Notes: generated by a model from the sequence alone, not told the origin. Shown: positions 51,051 to 63,637, counted from the first letter of the stretch. The stretch is DNA of 64,000 nt from Dermacentor variabilis (GCF_050947875.1 NC_134569.1:208389627-208453626), one strand, 5' to 3'. Program-made: numbers and translations.

Positions 51051-51344
51051 TTTTAATGTTGCCACTCTTTCTATCTGCGTCGACGTGCGTACGCAAGCGA
51101 CTTTCTGCGTTGCAAATCCCGAGTTGTCTTTTTGTTTTTCTCTTTCTGCGCGGCTCAACCCAATGACGGTATTGCGCGTTCTGCATTAGATGATTTACTG
51201 AGGTCACATGCGATGATCGCTGACATTGCAGGGAGTGCGTCTTACATATGTAGGCACTTGTGCGTGTGACCTTGATTATCTCGCTGCAGCAGGACACACT
51301 CGAGAGAAAGGGCGTGGAATCTTCCGTTTAAATTTTGTTCGTTT
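51051..51344. other. Intergenic, left flank of the LTR element
   Basis: Nothing recognised. The last four bases GTTT (51341-51344) are the left target duplication of the LTR element. Confidence 0.5.
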
Positions 51345-51574
51345 TGTAACATTCGCGGTGCTGGTCGCATTCTCCGTTGCAATTTACAGATCAGATTGCC
51401 CCGCTTGCCACGATATCTTCCTTTCTTTTGCCACTCCCTGATTGGCTGCTTAGCGCTCAAGAAGCGCGTCGCCGACCGAATAAACGTCATTGTCTTCCTG
51501 GCGCTGCGTTGGTCGTCTATTCCCTGGGCCGGTCGTCCTGACGCCCTCGGCGTCTAGCCGTCGAATACATAACA
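51345..51574 (+). repeat. 5' LTR of Ty3/gypsy element
   Basis: 230 bp beginning TGTAACATTCGCGGTGC and ending ATACATAACA. It matches the 3' LTR at 56465-56695 with about a dozen differences (roughly 5%). AATAAACG near 51480 may act in polyadenylation. Both ends have TG...CA. Confidence 0.92.
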
Positions 51575-51750
51575 GCTGGTGACTGCGGACAGCGGATGGA
51601 GCGCACGTCGGCGGTGGCCTTGGCGTCCGGTTTGGTGAGAGCACGGCTTACTCTTCATTGGGAGCATTAGCGGCATTTACTTGGTAGTCGAGGCTTTTTG
51701 ACTTTGCTAAATATTGGTACGTGTAAGAGTAGCACTTGTTCTCAGCAGTC

Positions 51751-53010
51751 ATGAACCTCGCATCGTTAACGAAACCCAACCTAGTGTTGCTAGCAGAAGA
51801 GTTACGTATCCCTGTACAGAAGTCGATACGTAAACCTGCAATTATTGAAGCAATATCCAAATGCGGAGCGAAAGACTACGAAGTCGAGGAATGTTGGAAG
51901 ACAATTTCCCAACAGCTAAAAGAAAGAGAGATAGAACTGAAGTTAAACGAGATGCAGCTGCATAGCCTTGAACGAACTGACAGTTTCGACATGCGCGGTT
52001 GCATGCAACCTTTCAAGGCTGGCAGCGACATCACTTTGTACCTCGTCAACTTTGAGAGGACGTGTACTAGAGCAGCACTTGCAGAAGAAACCTGGTCGCA
52101 ACGCCTCTTGACATTGCTTCCAAACGAACAGCGGACGTAATGGCGAGAATGCCAGAGGAAGATGCGCGCGACTACAATAAAGTTTCAGCTGAGGCGAAGG
52201 TACAGCTTGTCTACAGAAGCCTTAAGGATGAAGTGTCTTAACACGAGGCGTAGTCAAGGGGAGTCATTCTCGGAATTCACCTATAAATCGATGAACTTGT
52301 TGGAAGAATGGCCTAAAAGTGCCAACGCATACGAGAACAAGCAACGTCTGATTGAACTGTTCGCGCTAGAGCAATTCTATGCGCCTATTCCGGAGCAAAT
52401 CCCCCTGTGGATTCAGGACAAGCCAAACGTAGATACATTGCAAACGGCAGCCACTTTGGCGGACGAGTACTGTTCCCGCAGATTGGAAACTTCAGAAGTG
52501 CAAAGAAAACCGTCGGGAACATTCAGAAAGGAGCGAGAGAAAGCAACCAAGGGGAAATCCGACAACGTTCTCGCCCAAGTGCATGCGGTCAACTCGAGTG
52601 AACGAAAAAGTTCCAAGTTCGAAGAAAAACGACCGTTAGTCTGTCACAAATGCCAACAACCAGGCCATATCGCAGTAGGGTGCCGACAAGCAACTGTGTC
52701 CGTTAACTTGCTAACTGAAGAGAGCGATGTACTCTTGCCTTACACCTATGACATGACGCTGAATGGCGTCAGTTGCAAGGTTCTACGTGACTTAGGAGCT
52801 ACATTTGATATCGTCCACCCGTCGTTTGTTAAGCCCGAAGACTTTACCGGATCGTGTGTATGGGTGCGTCAGGCGCTAGAGCCCGACACGAAGTGCTTGC
52901 CGGTAGTCAAAGTTGAAATGACGGGCGCCTTCGGCAAATTTCAAACTGCAGCCGCTATTTCAGACAAGCTGCCGCCTAAAATCCCTTATATTTTTCTAAC
53001 AGATCAATGA
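51751..53010 (+). pseudogene. Gag and protease of the Ty3/gypsy element
   Basis: Gag starts at 51751 (MNLASLTKPNLVLLAEELRI), with a coiled-coil-like segment and the capsid-like FKAGSDITLYLVNFERTC. A frameshift near 52130 leads to the second frame (52162-53010), with STEALRMKCLNTRRSQGES and the CCHC knuckle CHKCQQPGHIAVGC (52642-52683). A retropepsin-like domain follows: the active-site motif reads DLGATFD at about 52790, where DTG or DSG is usual. Gag packages the RNA; protease would process the polyprotein. The Leu in the active triad would be expected to impair it. Confidence 0.82.
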
Positions 53011-53368
53011 GGGACTTGCAAAACGCCGGAATGGAACTACATGCGAACCCTGTAATGGTCGTCACAAGGTCCCACACAAGAGCGCAAGCTACTAACGCTA
53101 CTCGTGCCACCGACATTCCACAGCAAGGTGATTCGTCACAAGCTGCCGCAACGATCGAAGCCGTCCCAGCCACACCATCCGTTGATAACATCCCGGTCGC
53201 TTCCGCGCCCGGAGCCGAAACGATAAGCCCAGTCAGTGATAGCTTTCAACTTTTTGCGAAAGTAGACACTCAAAACTGATCAAACGAACGACGAGTCACT
53301 GCAAACGTGCTGGGAAAGGTGAAGACTGAACCAACAGGGAGCAGTATCGTTCACTGTAAAACACTCTC

Positions 53369-54504
53369 TTGTACCGAACATTCAAGAACAAGAAAGGCCG
53401 CTCTTTCGTACAGCTGGCAGTTCCCCAGAAGTATCGTGCTGCACTTCTCGATCTGCTTCATAGCAATAGCTGGGCTAGCCATTTAGGAATACATAAAACT
53501 AAGAGCAGATTATTGCACGACTTCTACTGGCCGATGTGCTTCAAGGAATCTGGTCAATGGGTACGTTCTTGCAACGTTTGCCAAAGGACCGGACGACCTA
53601 ACGAACACTTCCAGGCGCCTTTGGTCCGACTGCCTCTGATTGGCGAACCTTTTCGCAGATTGGTAGTCGACATCCTTGGTCCATTGCCAGTCACATCGGC
53701 GAGTAACAAATACTTGCTAACACTCATTTGCCCTGCCACGAAGTTCCCGGAAGCAGTGGTGTTACCGGAATTAAGCTCCACAGCTGTAGTCAACGCGCTA
53801 CTCGGAGTCTTTGCCAGGATCGGATTTCCCAGTAAAATCCAATGCGACCAAGGTTCTGTGTTCACAAGCGCGCTTACCACGACATTCTTGCAGAAATGTG
53901 GCATACCCATTTCACCACAGCTGTCTACCACCCGCAAAGCAATTCAGTTGAAAAACTTCACTCGGTCGTGAAGCGCATTCTGCGCGCGCTCTGCTTTGAC
54001 AAGGGCACCGACTGGGACGCAGCTGTTCCCGCAATGCTCTTTGCTCTGTGCTTAGTCACTCACGAAGCAACTCGATTCACCCCGGCGGAACTTGTTTACG
54101 GTCGAGCGCTTCGCTCCCCGCTTACCTTGCTAAAAGAAAAGTGGGAAGACAAATTCGTAGGCAAGTCCGTTGTCGAGTACGTGCTCGCCTTGTTGCAACG
54201 CCTTCGTGAATCGCCAGAATTGGCGCAGATAACCATGGCAGAAGCGCAGCAACGCGCGAAGGTGTATTACGACAGATCTGCACGCACTCGAGCCTTCAAG
54301 GAAGGCGATAAAGTGCTAATTTTGAAGTCGTCGAAGGCAAACAAACTGGAAGTAGCATGGGATGGCCCGGTCACGGTTAAGCAAAAGCTTTCAGACACCA
54401 ATTACCTGGTAACGACGCCCGGTAAACGCAACGACGTGACAGTCTCCCACTGCAATCTAATGAAGCCATTTATCGAACGTACGGAAACGCTGAGCTCGTC
54501 CTAA
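53369..54504 (+). pseudogene. Integrase of the Ty3/gypsy element, upstream of RT
   Basis: Integrase with the zinc-binding HHCC domain (HLGIHKTKSRLLHDFYWP, then CNVCQ), and catalytic core VVDILGPLPV (first Asp, about 53668), CDQGSVFTSA (second Asp, about 53848) and HPQSNSVEKLHS (Glu, about 53950). A frameshift separates the last from the first two. The C-terminal part (53960-54504) has FTPAELVYGRALRSPL and a GPY/F-like end, VAWDGPVTVKQKLSDTNYLV and HCNLMKPF. It would insert the cDNA into chromosomes. The upstream linker 53010-53370 has a short Ser/Thr/Ala-rich frame of unknown role. Confidence 0.87.
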
Positions 54505-55889
54505 ACGAACCAGAGGAAATAAGCGTTCCAGTCCCTCAAGTAGCGACCCCTTGCTCTTCCCCGTCAACAGAAGAAATACTTGTATCTGTCACTAAACAAG
54601 CGTCTTTAACAATCGAGCGAAGACGGGAGTTAAAAGAGCTTGTACACAACTTGAGCGGTTTGTTCAGTCCCTATCCCGGTAGGACAAACCTTGTGGAACA
54701 CGACATTGAGTTGACATCTGACCAACCCTTCCGTACAAGGATGCACAGATTTTCGCCCAGTCATGAGAAGCTGTTGAACGATTCCGTTTAAAACATGTTT
54801 ACACTGGGTTTAATTGTGCCAGGGAACAGCGAATACATGTCACCGATGTTTAGCGTAGAAAGTCCGGGCAAGGAACCCAGACCCTGTATTGACTATCGTA
54901 AGCTGACTGCGATAACAAAAAACGAAGACGTTTCCCATTCCTAATGTTGAAGCCTTGATCGAGATAGTTTCCGCGGTACAGTACATTTCTACGTTAGATA
55001 TGGTACGCGGCTTCTGGCAAGTGCCACTGACGGAGAACACCAGTAAGCTCGCCGCTTTCATGACTCCGACAGGCACATATCGCCCTCTGGTGCTCACTTT
55101 CGGCCTCAAGAATGCACCGTTCGCATTTTCAAAACTAATGAATCAAGTGCTCACGGGCACCGCGTCTTTCGCTGCGCCCTACCTCGATGACACTGCTGTT
55201 TTCTTGCAAACACTGACGTCCACTACTTGGGGCTCGTTTTTGGCCAGTGGAAGCGACGCCCTTCCTATTTAAAAGTTGGGGTCATCACTAGCTTTCCTTT
55301 GCCAAATTCACAGACAAACTTGCGTTCCTTTTTGGGTTTAGGTGACTATTACAGAAGCTACGTTCCAAACTTCGCTCATATCGCTAGTCCTCTTACAGAT
55401 ACTCTGCGCAAGGCCGAACCTACTATTATGCGTTGGCATACGGCGCGTAAGGACTCATTTGCTGCGATTACAAAGATCCTTGTCAGCGCACCGGTTCTCG
55501 CGGCACCAGATTACTCTCTCCCTTTCTTAGTTCAGTGTGACGCCAGTGACCACGCAATGGGCGTTGTTTTAAGTCAAGTGAACGAAAAAGGCGAGGAGCA
55601 CCCTGTTTATGCAAGTCGAAAGCTCGCGTCACGCGAGCAAGCCTACAGCAAAACAGAAAAAGAATGCGCTTGCTTAGTGTGGGCTCTCGAAAAGCTCTCA
55701 TGTTACTTGAAAGGTTCTTCCTTTATTTTTGAAACCGATCATTCCCCCTTAGTGTGGTTAAACCAAATGACCTCATCAAGTGACCATTTTTGTTTGACGA
55801 GTCTAGCGCTTCAACAGTTAGATTTTCTAGTGCGGCACAACAAAGGCCAACGCCATGCCAATGCTGACGGCCTTAGCCGCGTTCCCTAG
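54505..55889 (+). pseudogene. Reverse transcriptase and RNase H of the Ty3/gypsy element
   Basis: RT starts after the integrase with ERRRELKELVHNLSGLFSPY, VEHDIELTSDQPFRT, a stop at 54789, EPRPCIDYRKLTAIT, STLDMVRGFWQVPLTE (motif A), TFGLKNAPFAFSKLMNQVL (motif B) and the active site YLDD at 55180-55191. Right after it about 30 codons appear deleted and the frame shifts. The connection resumes with HYLGLVFGQWKRRPSYL and LRSFLGLGDYYRSYVPNFAH. RNase H has LVQCDASDHAMGVVLSQ, KTEKECACLVWALEK and FETDHSPLVWLNQ, ending ADGLSRVP at 55889. It is dead because of the deletion, the stop and frameshifts. Confidence 0.87.
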
Positions 55890-56464
55890 TTTCCTTTTTT
55901 CTTTATTTCCTCTCGTGCTCATGCCAGTAAATGCAAGTCTTTTCATTCTCGTGTTCAGTTTTCAAGTCTTCTGCTTCCAGCGAATTCAACTGCCGGCCAT
56001 TTCCTAAACAAGGCGCGAGGTTACTTCTGACGTTGTTACTGCGTTTCTTCTGCTCTTCCGAATGCCCCTTCAGATCCTGTCGTACCGGCTGACGGATGAA
56101 CCCCACGCCAGAGGTCTGCGGCCCGCTCTCTGTCGCTACGTGCTCGGCAGCCTTACGGCACTCGGCGAGCAGTGCTAAATAGCGTCACCTCCTCCTGGAC
56201 GTCTCAACCCCTTCCCACGGGCCTGTTGTTCGAGCCTGAAGACGGTTGGTGCCTTCTCCACCATTACTGCGATGTCCAGCTCAACTTGCCGGCCTCTGCC
56301 ACCGAGCACCTCAACGTCTTTTCCAGGCGCAAGGACAATGTGATCGTGCAAAACGCTTCAGTGCTGTGCTTGGACAGTCTGGTTGCCCACCTATTCCCGC
56401 CTCCAGTGGTTCAAGAAGCGTCATCCTCTTGAACGCCTTCCGAAAAGGGTAGCTTTGGCGGAGC
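55890..56464 (+). other. 3' internal region of the Ty3/gypsy element
   Basis: Sequence between RNase H and the 3' LTR. An open frame at 56172-56432 (86 codons) has no recognised domain. A purine-rich GAAAAGGG near 56441 may be part of a weak polypurine tract. Confidence 0.5.
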
Positions 56465-56695
56465 TGTAACATTCGCGGTGCTGGTCGCATTCTCCGTTAC
56501 AATCTACAGATCAGATTGCCCCGCTTACCACGATATTTTCCTTTCTTTTGCCACTCCCTGATTGGCTGCTTAGCGCTCAAAATGCGCGTCGCCGACAGAA
56601 TAAACGTCATTGTCTTCCTGGCGCTGCGTTTGGTCGTCTATTCCCTGGGCCGGTCGTCCTGCCGCCCTCGGCGTCTAGACGTCGAATGCGTAACA
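56465..56695 (+). repeat. 3' LTR of Ty3/gypsy element
   Basis: 231 bp, TGTAACATTCGCGGTGC...GCGTAACA, followed by the GTTT target duplication. See the 5' LTR for the comparison. Confidence 0.92.
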
Positions 56696-57770
56696 GTTTT
56701 TGCGTCATGAAGCAGCTCAATACTTTGGAAGCACAACTGCCACATCATCATCATCCACGCGTCGCGCTTGTTCTTTATGAATGCCCGACCTGCCGAGTGG
56801 CAGTCAAGCCCTCGCCAACCCATCTCTCGGTTCAACGTACAAGTATTACGGTTCACTTTAGGTCGAGCACCAGCTGAACTATATCCGAGTGCCGGACTAA
56901 ACCCAAGCGCCAAATATTTAATTCCAGTGTCAGTACGAATTCGCCGAGCGAGAGCGCATTTAATCCAAGAGCCAACATGTTTAAGCCAGGTACCAGCATA
57001 TTTACTCTGTGTGCCTGTCAATTCGAGGTTAGCAAAGCAGCAAGATTGCGAGTCAGAATGCCTGACATTCTGAAATAATGTTACCGGAAGACGGCAGCAT
57101 GAACTTTCGTGGTGGCTGCTGATATTTATAACAAAGTGCTGCAATATTTTGGATGGAGATGAATATTACATGGCTGCCTATTGGTGTAAAACGTTATGGA
57201 TAAAAGAGTTTCGTTAATACACATGTTCTCAGGCAGAATGAAAGCCGAAAGTCTGATTTTCCACCATATCCTTCTACAAAGCCATTGTAGTAACTTTTTA
57301 CCTTTTGACCTTGGTTTTGTACTGCCGGTACAAAACATTCATGTGGTTCAGGTATAGTCACCTTCTGCCAGCGTGGATGTCGTGCCCAGTCAGTAAGACA
57401 CTCGGCTTCTGAGCGTGGGGTCGTTGGTTGGAAACTCGCCACAGCCAACGTTTTTCCTTTAGAGCAGGGGTTCAGAAAGTTTGATGGTGGGAATTCTTTG
57501 CGGGGTTCTTTCTTGTTCCTTTATTTAAACACAGGTAGGACACTAGGCAATATAATAAAAGCTTGGTGGCGCAACCCACTGTCCCATTCATAACTGGAAG
57601 CTCATGGCATCGATCCATCTATTATTTGGTTGTATAGAATAATTCCTTCGACTATTCGTGTTTAGCTGGAATCGCTTGTTGCTTTTCCCGCCGTGCGCCG
57701 AAAACTCGACGCGCAGCGTGTCCGTGCCGCGTTTGTCTTGCCAAATGGAAAGCCCCCGAGCAGGGAATGT
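56696..57770. other. Intergenic, no gene recognised
   Basis: No supportable gene, RNA or named repeat. Open frames of 80-170 codons lack motifs and sit on the opposite strand to each other. Confidence 0.45.
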
Positions 57771-58290
57771 ACTTTTTAACGCGACAGCGTTAAGGAGCTC
57801 GTGTCGCAGAAAAGCAGGTGTCGTCGGCGGCGTTGGCCGTGAGCGATAAATCCCAGCAGGCACTTCATGAACGATAAATCCCAGCAGGCGCTTCATGAAT
57901 AAAAAACTTGCAAGACGGGCTGGGTGGGAATCGAACCAGGGTCTCCGGAGTGTGAGACGGAGACGTTACCACTGCGCCACGAGTTCTTTTTTTTTATTTT
58001 ACTGAGCCACGAGTTCGATGCTTCAAAGCGGTACAAAAGCGCCTCTAGTGAACGCGGTGTTGCCTTAGAAACGAGCTGTTTCTAAGGCTCAGGCGTGCGT
58101 CGCTTGCTCAGGCGCACATTTCGTTGTCGCGCCGAACGCTGCGTTGCTCGACGCTCACCGCGTCCGATGCGGGGCGCTTAGTCGCTGCGCCGTAGCCCAT
58201 TGTCTTACACCCCTTGGCGGGTCGATGGGAACGCTGTCGCGTTCCACTCTTGAAGGCGAAGCTAAAGCGTCCTCCAATTTTTTTTTTCGC
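57771..58290 (-). repeat. Dispersed repeat region with tRNA-like SINE head
   Basis: On the minus strand a tRNA-like sequence (57985-57903) has A box GTGGCGCAGTGGTAACG and B box GGTTCGATTCCC. Next to it lie two copies of GATAAATCCCAGCAGGC (about 57845 and 57873) and a short hairpin around 58068-58090 (GAAACGAGCTGTTTC). CGCGACAGCGTTAAGGAGCT (57780-57799) I recall as a common tick repeat. The tRNA-like part has an over-long anticodon loop, so it is taken as SINE, not tRNA. Confidence 0.55.
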
Positions 58291-60546
58291 AGTACTAATA
58301 TACTCTTAAGATTGCCAAACACTATAATAAAATAAACTCGCGAGTAATTAAAGAGCAATGTTTGTCTCCCAAGTGTATTTATGTTTTAATTTAAAATGTC
58401 AGCATTGTGCTCGCGATTGCGGCCTCCGAAGCCGACGTTTCGCGTGCGAAAATTGGCACGCAAGCAGAACGCTGCTTTTTCGCGAGAAGGATTGACTATT
58501 GGCCGTTAACGACAGAGCACAGGAGGATATTGCTCCTAATAAGAGCGAATGCTCATATTTAAGCAAGAGCAAATGCGGATCAAGAGGTCTATGGGGGAGA
58601 TGTGGCATGCAAGGCTGAGAAGGAAACCAGAAAGGGAGTACTACACACTGGTGAGCATTATTTCGATTTTTGTGGCATACATTTAGCGATAAAGAGAACG
58701 TCATAAAGCTTACGTATCTGTTGCATGTAGTTCCAGGTAACGAAGGAAAAGGATCCGCAGCTGTTCTTCAACTACTGTCGCATGACATCTGAACTCTTTG
58801 ACGAACTTTATGACCGTGTACGGGAAAGACAAAAGAGTACGCCGTCCAGCAGCCCATTTCATCCGACGAGCGTATGGCTATGACAATGAGGTAAATAAAA
58901 TGCATGATTCGAAAGTTCACCAAAGAAATATACGCTAGAACACGCGAGCACTGACCTTTAATAGATTTTATTTGCTGTGGAAACGCATCTAATTTATGTA
59001 GGAAGGGCCATTTATTTATAATTGATTTGCATATGTTTCTTTCACAGGTACCTAAGTTCAGACAACGCAATAATCCACATTGCCAAGGACTCCGGTGTTC
59101 GTCTAGAAACTGCATGCGGAACTATCCACTTTGGGCACGGTGCGGTCCCTCAGTCCGCGCCATCAGGCCCCAGTCCTGGCTGGCCGCGCCCAAGAGCGCC
59201 CAGCCGAGCCTCGAACCACCGCCCGCGCTCGCGAGCGACTTTGCCCTCCACTTCTTCGACTGCTGGCTCCGATGCCCGAGTTCCCATACCACTTAACACT
59301 TAAGGCACTGGGGGATGATCTTGCTTCTCGCTATATGAAGGTGTGTATCATTGGATGCAAAATATGTCTTGCCGGGACACTCAGGCTGTTCAGAAAGTCC
59401 AGTCGATTTTAACATCGTAGAGTAGTTCTCTACTCTTGAGACTGTGGTGGCTTTTTCTTGACATACATATACAGGGAAAATTGTTTAGCTTGTATTCTAT
59501 GCAATAAAAATTGTGTGGTTTCTACCCTTCCAGCCTCCCAATGAGCAGATGTGGCGCAACATTGGTGATGGCTTTTGAGAGCAATGGCAGTTTCTGAACC
59601 CTCTAGAGTTTGTGGATTCTAAACACATCCACATTGTGGCATCGGCAAACTTTGGCAGCCTCTAAAACAACTATAGGGTAATTAAAATGCAAATGAGGTT
59701 CATTTTTTACGCTTAGGTTTACATGCGCAAGTTGGGGTTGTCAAATGTTATACATAGCTACTTGATGGAATGTATGTACTCACAATAGATTTAAAACTGG
59801 CATCAAAAAGGGATTGTGCAAAAATTCTCAGTGCGCCGCATTTCGTTCAGCATGTTCTTACGTATAGCTTATTTGCTTCGAGTCAATTGGATTACTGATT
59901 TAGTCACAAACAAGCCTGCCTTCCCAAAATTTGCAGCTGGATAACTAAAATTTTTCTGCAGTGGAGCTTTTTGTAAACCTTGCTTGATTTTTTTTATTCA
60001 ATAACAAACTGGAAGCCCGCCCACTTGGGCTTTTTTTTTTAAATCGCTTTTTTGTTGCCAGGATTATTGATTCAAAGCACTCTTCTTATGCTTATTTGTT
60101 GTAGCGCACACTTACAGTCGTGCTTATGGCTGTAATAGACAGCGGATACTTGTTCCGCCTTATCGATGTCAAGACTAAGCCGTGTGAGTGATGGAAGAGT
60201 TTTCAAGCAGTCACCCATTCGCCAACGACTGCATGCTGGAATACTGATTATTTCTGATTCAGAGGTGCCTGGCTCCAACAGAACATTTCCATATGTATTC
60301 ATACGGGATGAAGGGTTTCAGTTGCGAGACGATTTCATGAGGCCATTTCCTGGATCTAGGGAAGACCTAGCTGAAAAGATACTCTACTGTCTGAGCCGCG
60401 CACTGTTTGTCAGCATGTATATGTTCCGCAACCTTTTCAAGCAAGGGAAAATATAGGTCAATTTTATTTCAACTCGTGTTTAATTTTACGCTCTAAATGT
60501 GTTTTTATGCATGAGAAATGTCTTGGTATGAGTGGAACACATTTAA

Positions 60547-62027
60547 AGGGCTCCTGAAACGGTTCGGACAAATTTTGTAGACGCGTAGAGTACAGCTTAA
60601 GTAGAACATTCGCACCACAATTTAAGTGAAGCGTTACGTATTAATGGAGCTACAAGCGATTAGAAGCTACCCTCCTCCCTAGCCATGCTTTTCCTCCTCA
60701 ACTCGTTCGCCGAGCGAGTGGGGCTAAGCTCCGCCTTCACTGGTTCAGCGTCACGGTGCGACGTCACATCGTCCACTTCCGGTTGTTTTGGAGCCCGCCC
60801 CCGTCCGCGCGAGACCGCTCAGCTAGCCGCTTGGCCGTCGACCCCAAGCGAGAGCTATCGAAGCAGCGTGCGTTGCGAGCATTCTGTCGTAGCGCCGAAC
60901 GTGTCTTGTATTCCGGTAACCACAGGCAAGCTGGTCATTTCTGCAAATGACTGTAGGCATAAACTCAAGCTGATGAAGGAACTTTAGCGTAGACGTAGGT
61001 GAGCGGCCTGATCGGTCAGCACGGTCCATACACTTGTTGGTGCAGCGTTTAACCAGCCAAACAAAGCGCTAATATTGCTCTAACCAAGTGTAAAACATTT
61101 TAAACATTTATAAGAACAACGTGTTCATGATTACACTCCTGAGAAAAATACACACCAGCAGCAAAGAATACACTTCGTTTCTGCTACTGTGTCTGGTTGA
61201 GCTCTGTGCCACCAGGTGGCTGCACCGTGCAGACCATTCGCATTTGCCCTTCTGCTCATCTCATGGCTCATCCCGTTACGGCAAAGTCAAGCGGCCAGAC
61301 TCTGTCCCCTTGCGCTTGCGTTTTCCCTAATACCGGACTCTGGAAACGCTATTGCTTTAGTAATCTTCCGGTGTAAAGTGACGGCCACAAACGCGCAAAT
61401 CCTGGCACCGATCGGATAGCGGCAGTCCGATGCGCAGCAGCCACTTCGCTCGTACGCTGCCTTGCAGAGGGACACGATGCCGCAGCTTGACATATTGCCA
61501 GTCGTTAGGTTTGCAGTCCACAAGGCAACAAAGTCGAATCATAGTGCTCGCGAAAAGACTGAGTCCAACTCTGACCGCGGAGCTCCCGTCAAAATGGGGT
61601 ACGTTGTAACACAAGCAGACGACACTTGCTGTGTGCCGGAAGTGCTTAAGTGTACTGAAAAATTATTCTTGTGCATTCTCTTTGTTACTTTCTTTTCATA
61701 AAAACAAATGAACTAACATTCCAACTATTACGAAGATCATTTGTTTAACATAAAGTTGGAAAAATTATCGATCACGCGCCCTTGTCAGGCAATCGGATAG
61801 CTCGCCCCACTGACGTCGTATAGGTGATTTCGGTCATATGGGTAGGGGCGGCTTAAAATTCCGCCGAGCAGTGCGCTGCGATCGGCAGCGATGTGCATAT
61901 TTAAAACCTTATAATAAATTACACGCTTTACGCGGAGCACTTAGATGTGCCAATTAATGATCAGAAGGACCTACTCTAACGACTCAATACGTTTGTAGAA
62001 GATCGTCAAAAGCGTTTCAGAGCCCCT
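60547..62027 (-). mobile_element. TTAA-flanked TIR element carrying a THAP exon (Kolobok-like)
   Basis: Ends AGGGCTCCTGAAACGGTT (60547) and, inverted, AGGGGCTCTGAAACGCTT (to 62027) are imperfect terminal repeats, with TTAA directly outside both (60543-60546 and 62028-62031). TTAA targets occur in piggyBac and Kolobok; a THAP domain together with TTAA fits Kolobok better. That is inference. The 1.48-kb body has no catalytic domain that I can see, so it is a deletion derivative. It sits inside the last intron of the Harbinger transposase. Confidence 0.7.
61357..61542 (-). pseudogene. THAP zinc-finger exon
   Basis: Minus-strand frame starting ATG at 61542: MIRLCCLVDCKPN with the first Cys pair, VPLQGSVRAKWLLRIGLP with the conserved Trp, and LRVCGRHFTPEDY with the C-x2-H pair and a PED-like end. 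This matches the C2CH THAP DNA-binding domain found in P-element and Kolobok transposases. It ends in a stop right after EDY and has no downstream AVP-type box, so it is a fragment or a first exon whose donor is lost. Confidence 0.75.
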
Positions 62028-62978
62028 TTAATATACAAAACGTAAGTAGAACGTATTTAATATCTGAGACGTAGTTCGCATGGGTGGCTGGAATCGCTGC
62101 ACAAAGCTAACAGGGGGAAAAGTAATTAATATGGGATATACGAAATCCTGCGAGTGCGCTTCACCACACGTCTGACCTACCCAAGATGCCAGACCTCGGG
62201 CTACAATCGTAAATAAGGCGTCAACGTGCTGGCCGGTCACATTCTTGCCGCCTTGTGCTCCCACACCATCCAATCTTTTAAAAAGTGTGCCTCACCTTTA
62301 ACTGTGGTACTAACGGGAACACAGCCATCTGGGAAAGCCTGCTTTCATAATATCGCATATCGTCTAACTATGCTTTCTTCAAAAGAGGCTGTTTGCTGCG
62401 TTGGTATTGTCTCCGTAAACCTCAACTTTTGTTCATAGCTCTTTTAACTGATGTGCAAACTTGAAGGCTCATTCCTTTTTTTTTTATGCGCAACTTAAAT
62501 GTAGTCTGCACAATACGTTAATGTAAGTTCCTATCCTTGATCGTTTGTAGTAATCACCTTGCTGTGCTCTTTTTCTGCAGGATAATGCGTAGAGAATGCC
62601 TTTGGGATTTCGCTAACACGCTTCACGATGTTTCGTGGCCCCCTAAACCTGATGCCTCAAAACGTTGAACGTGGTGTGAAGGCAACATTCGTTCTTCGCA
62701 ATGTTTTGTGCATCGAGTATAGAGGATGGTCTTTCCATTGCCCCGTTGGATTTGCCGATCACGAGGATGCATATGGGAATATGATTGACGGTGCGTGGGG
62801 AACATCAGCTGAGACAGACTCGTCCACATTGGACCTGCAGCCGACATGTGCAAGGAAGAGTGCCCACTCACCATTGCAGGTGCGCAAGCAATATGCAGAG
62901 CACTTTGCAAAGCAAGGAAAAGTCCCCCAGCAGTGGGAAGTTTTGAACGAAGAACCTGGTTGTGATGCGGAGCTGTGA

Positions 62979-63637
<659 letters not shown>

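Larger units (their letters stand above)
51345..56695 (+). mobile_element. Ty3/gypsy LTR retrotransposon with integrase before RT (Gmr1-like order)
   Basis: 5.35-kb element with two LTRs, a 4-bp target duplication GTTT (51341-51344 and 56696-56699), a PBS starting TGGTGACTGCGG at 51577, gag, protease, integrase, RT and RNase H, in that order. Ordinary Ty3/gypsy elements have RT-RNaseH before integrase; integrase-first is known for Gmr1-type elements and for Ty1/copia. RT and RNase H sequences are of Ty3/gypsy type, so the order is not due to a copia element. Frameshifts, stops and a deletion in RT disable it. Confidence 0.88.
58560..62978 (+). pseudogene. Second PIF/Harbinger-type transposase, decayed, multi-exon
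   Basis: A DDE_4-type transposase in pieces. An exon ending 58650 (WHARLRRKPEREYYTL, donor GTGAGC); an exon 58737-58890 (KDPQLFFNYCRMTSELFDEL, later frame SDERMAMTMR, donor GTAAAT); an exon from 59048 (YLSSDNAIIHIAKDSG); an exon from 59534 (NEQMWRNIGDGF, stop, EFVDSKHIHI: first catalytic Asp); an exon about 60119-60456 (VLMAVIDSGYLFRLIDV, then after a frameshift VSDGRVF: second Asp, and FPYVFIRDEGFQLRDDFMRP); and a last exon about 62580-62978 (VENAFG with the catalytic Glu at 62592, PLNLMPQNVERGVKATFVLR, GFADHEDAYGNMIDG). The stop and frameshifts show decay. The intron before the last exon holds the THAP element. Confidence 0.8.

Noticed and set aside
56172..56432. Extra gene (for example an envelope-like ORF) in the Ty3/gypsy element
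   Set aside because: 86 codons without signal peptide, membrane segment or recognisable motif.
57903..57985. Minus-strand tRNA gene
   Set aside because: A and B boxes are present, but the anticodon loop is too long and the surroundings are dispersed repeats; treated as a SINE head.
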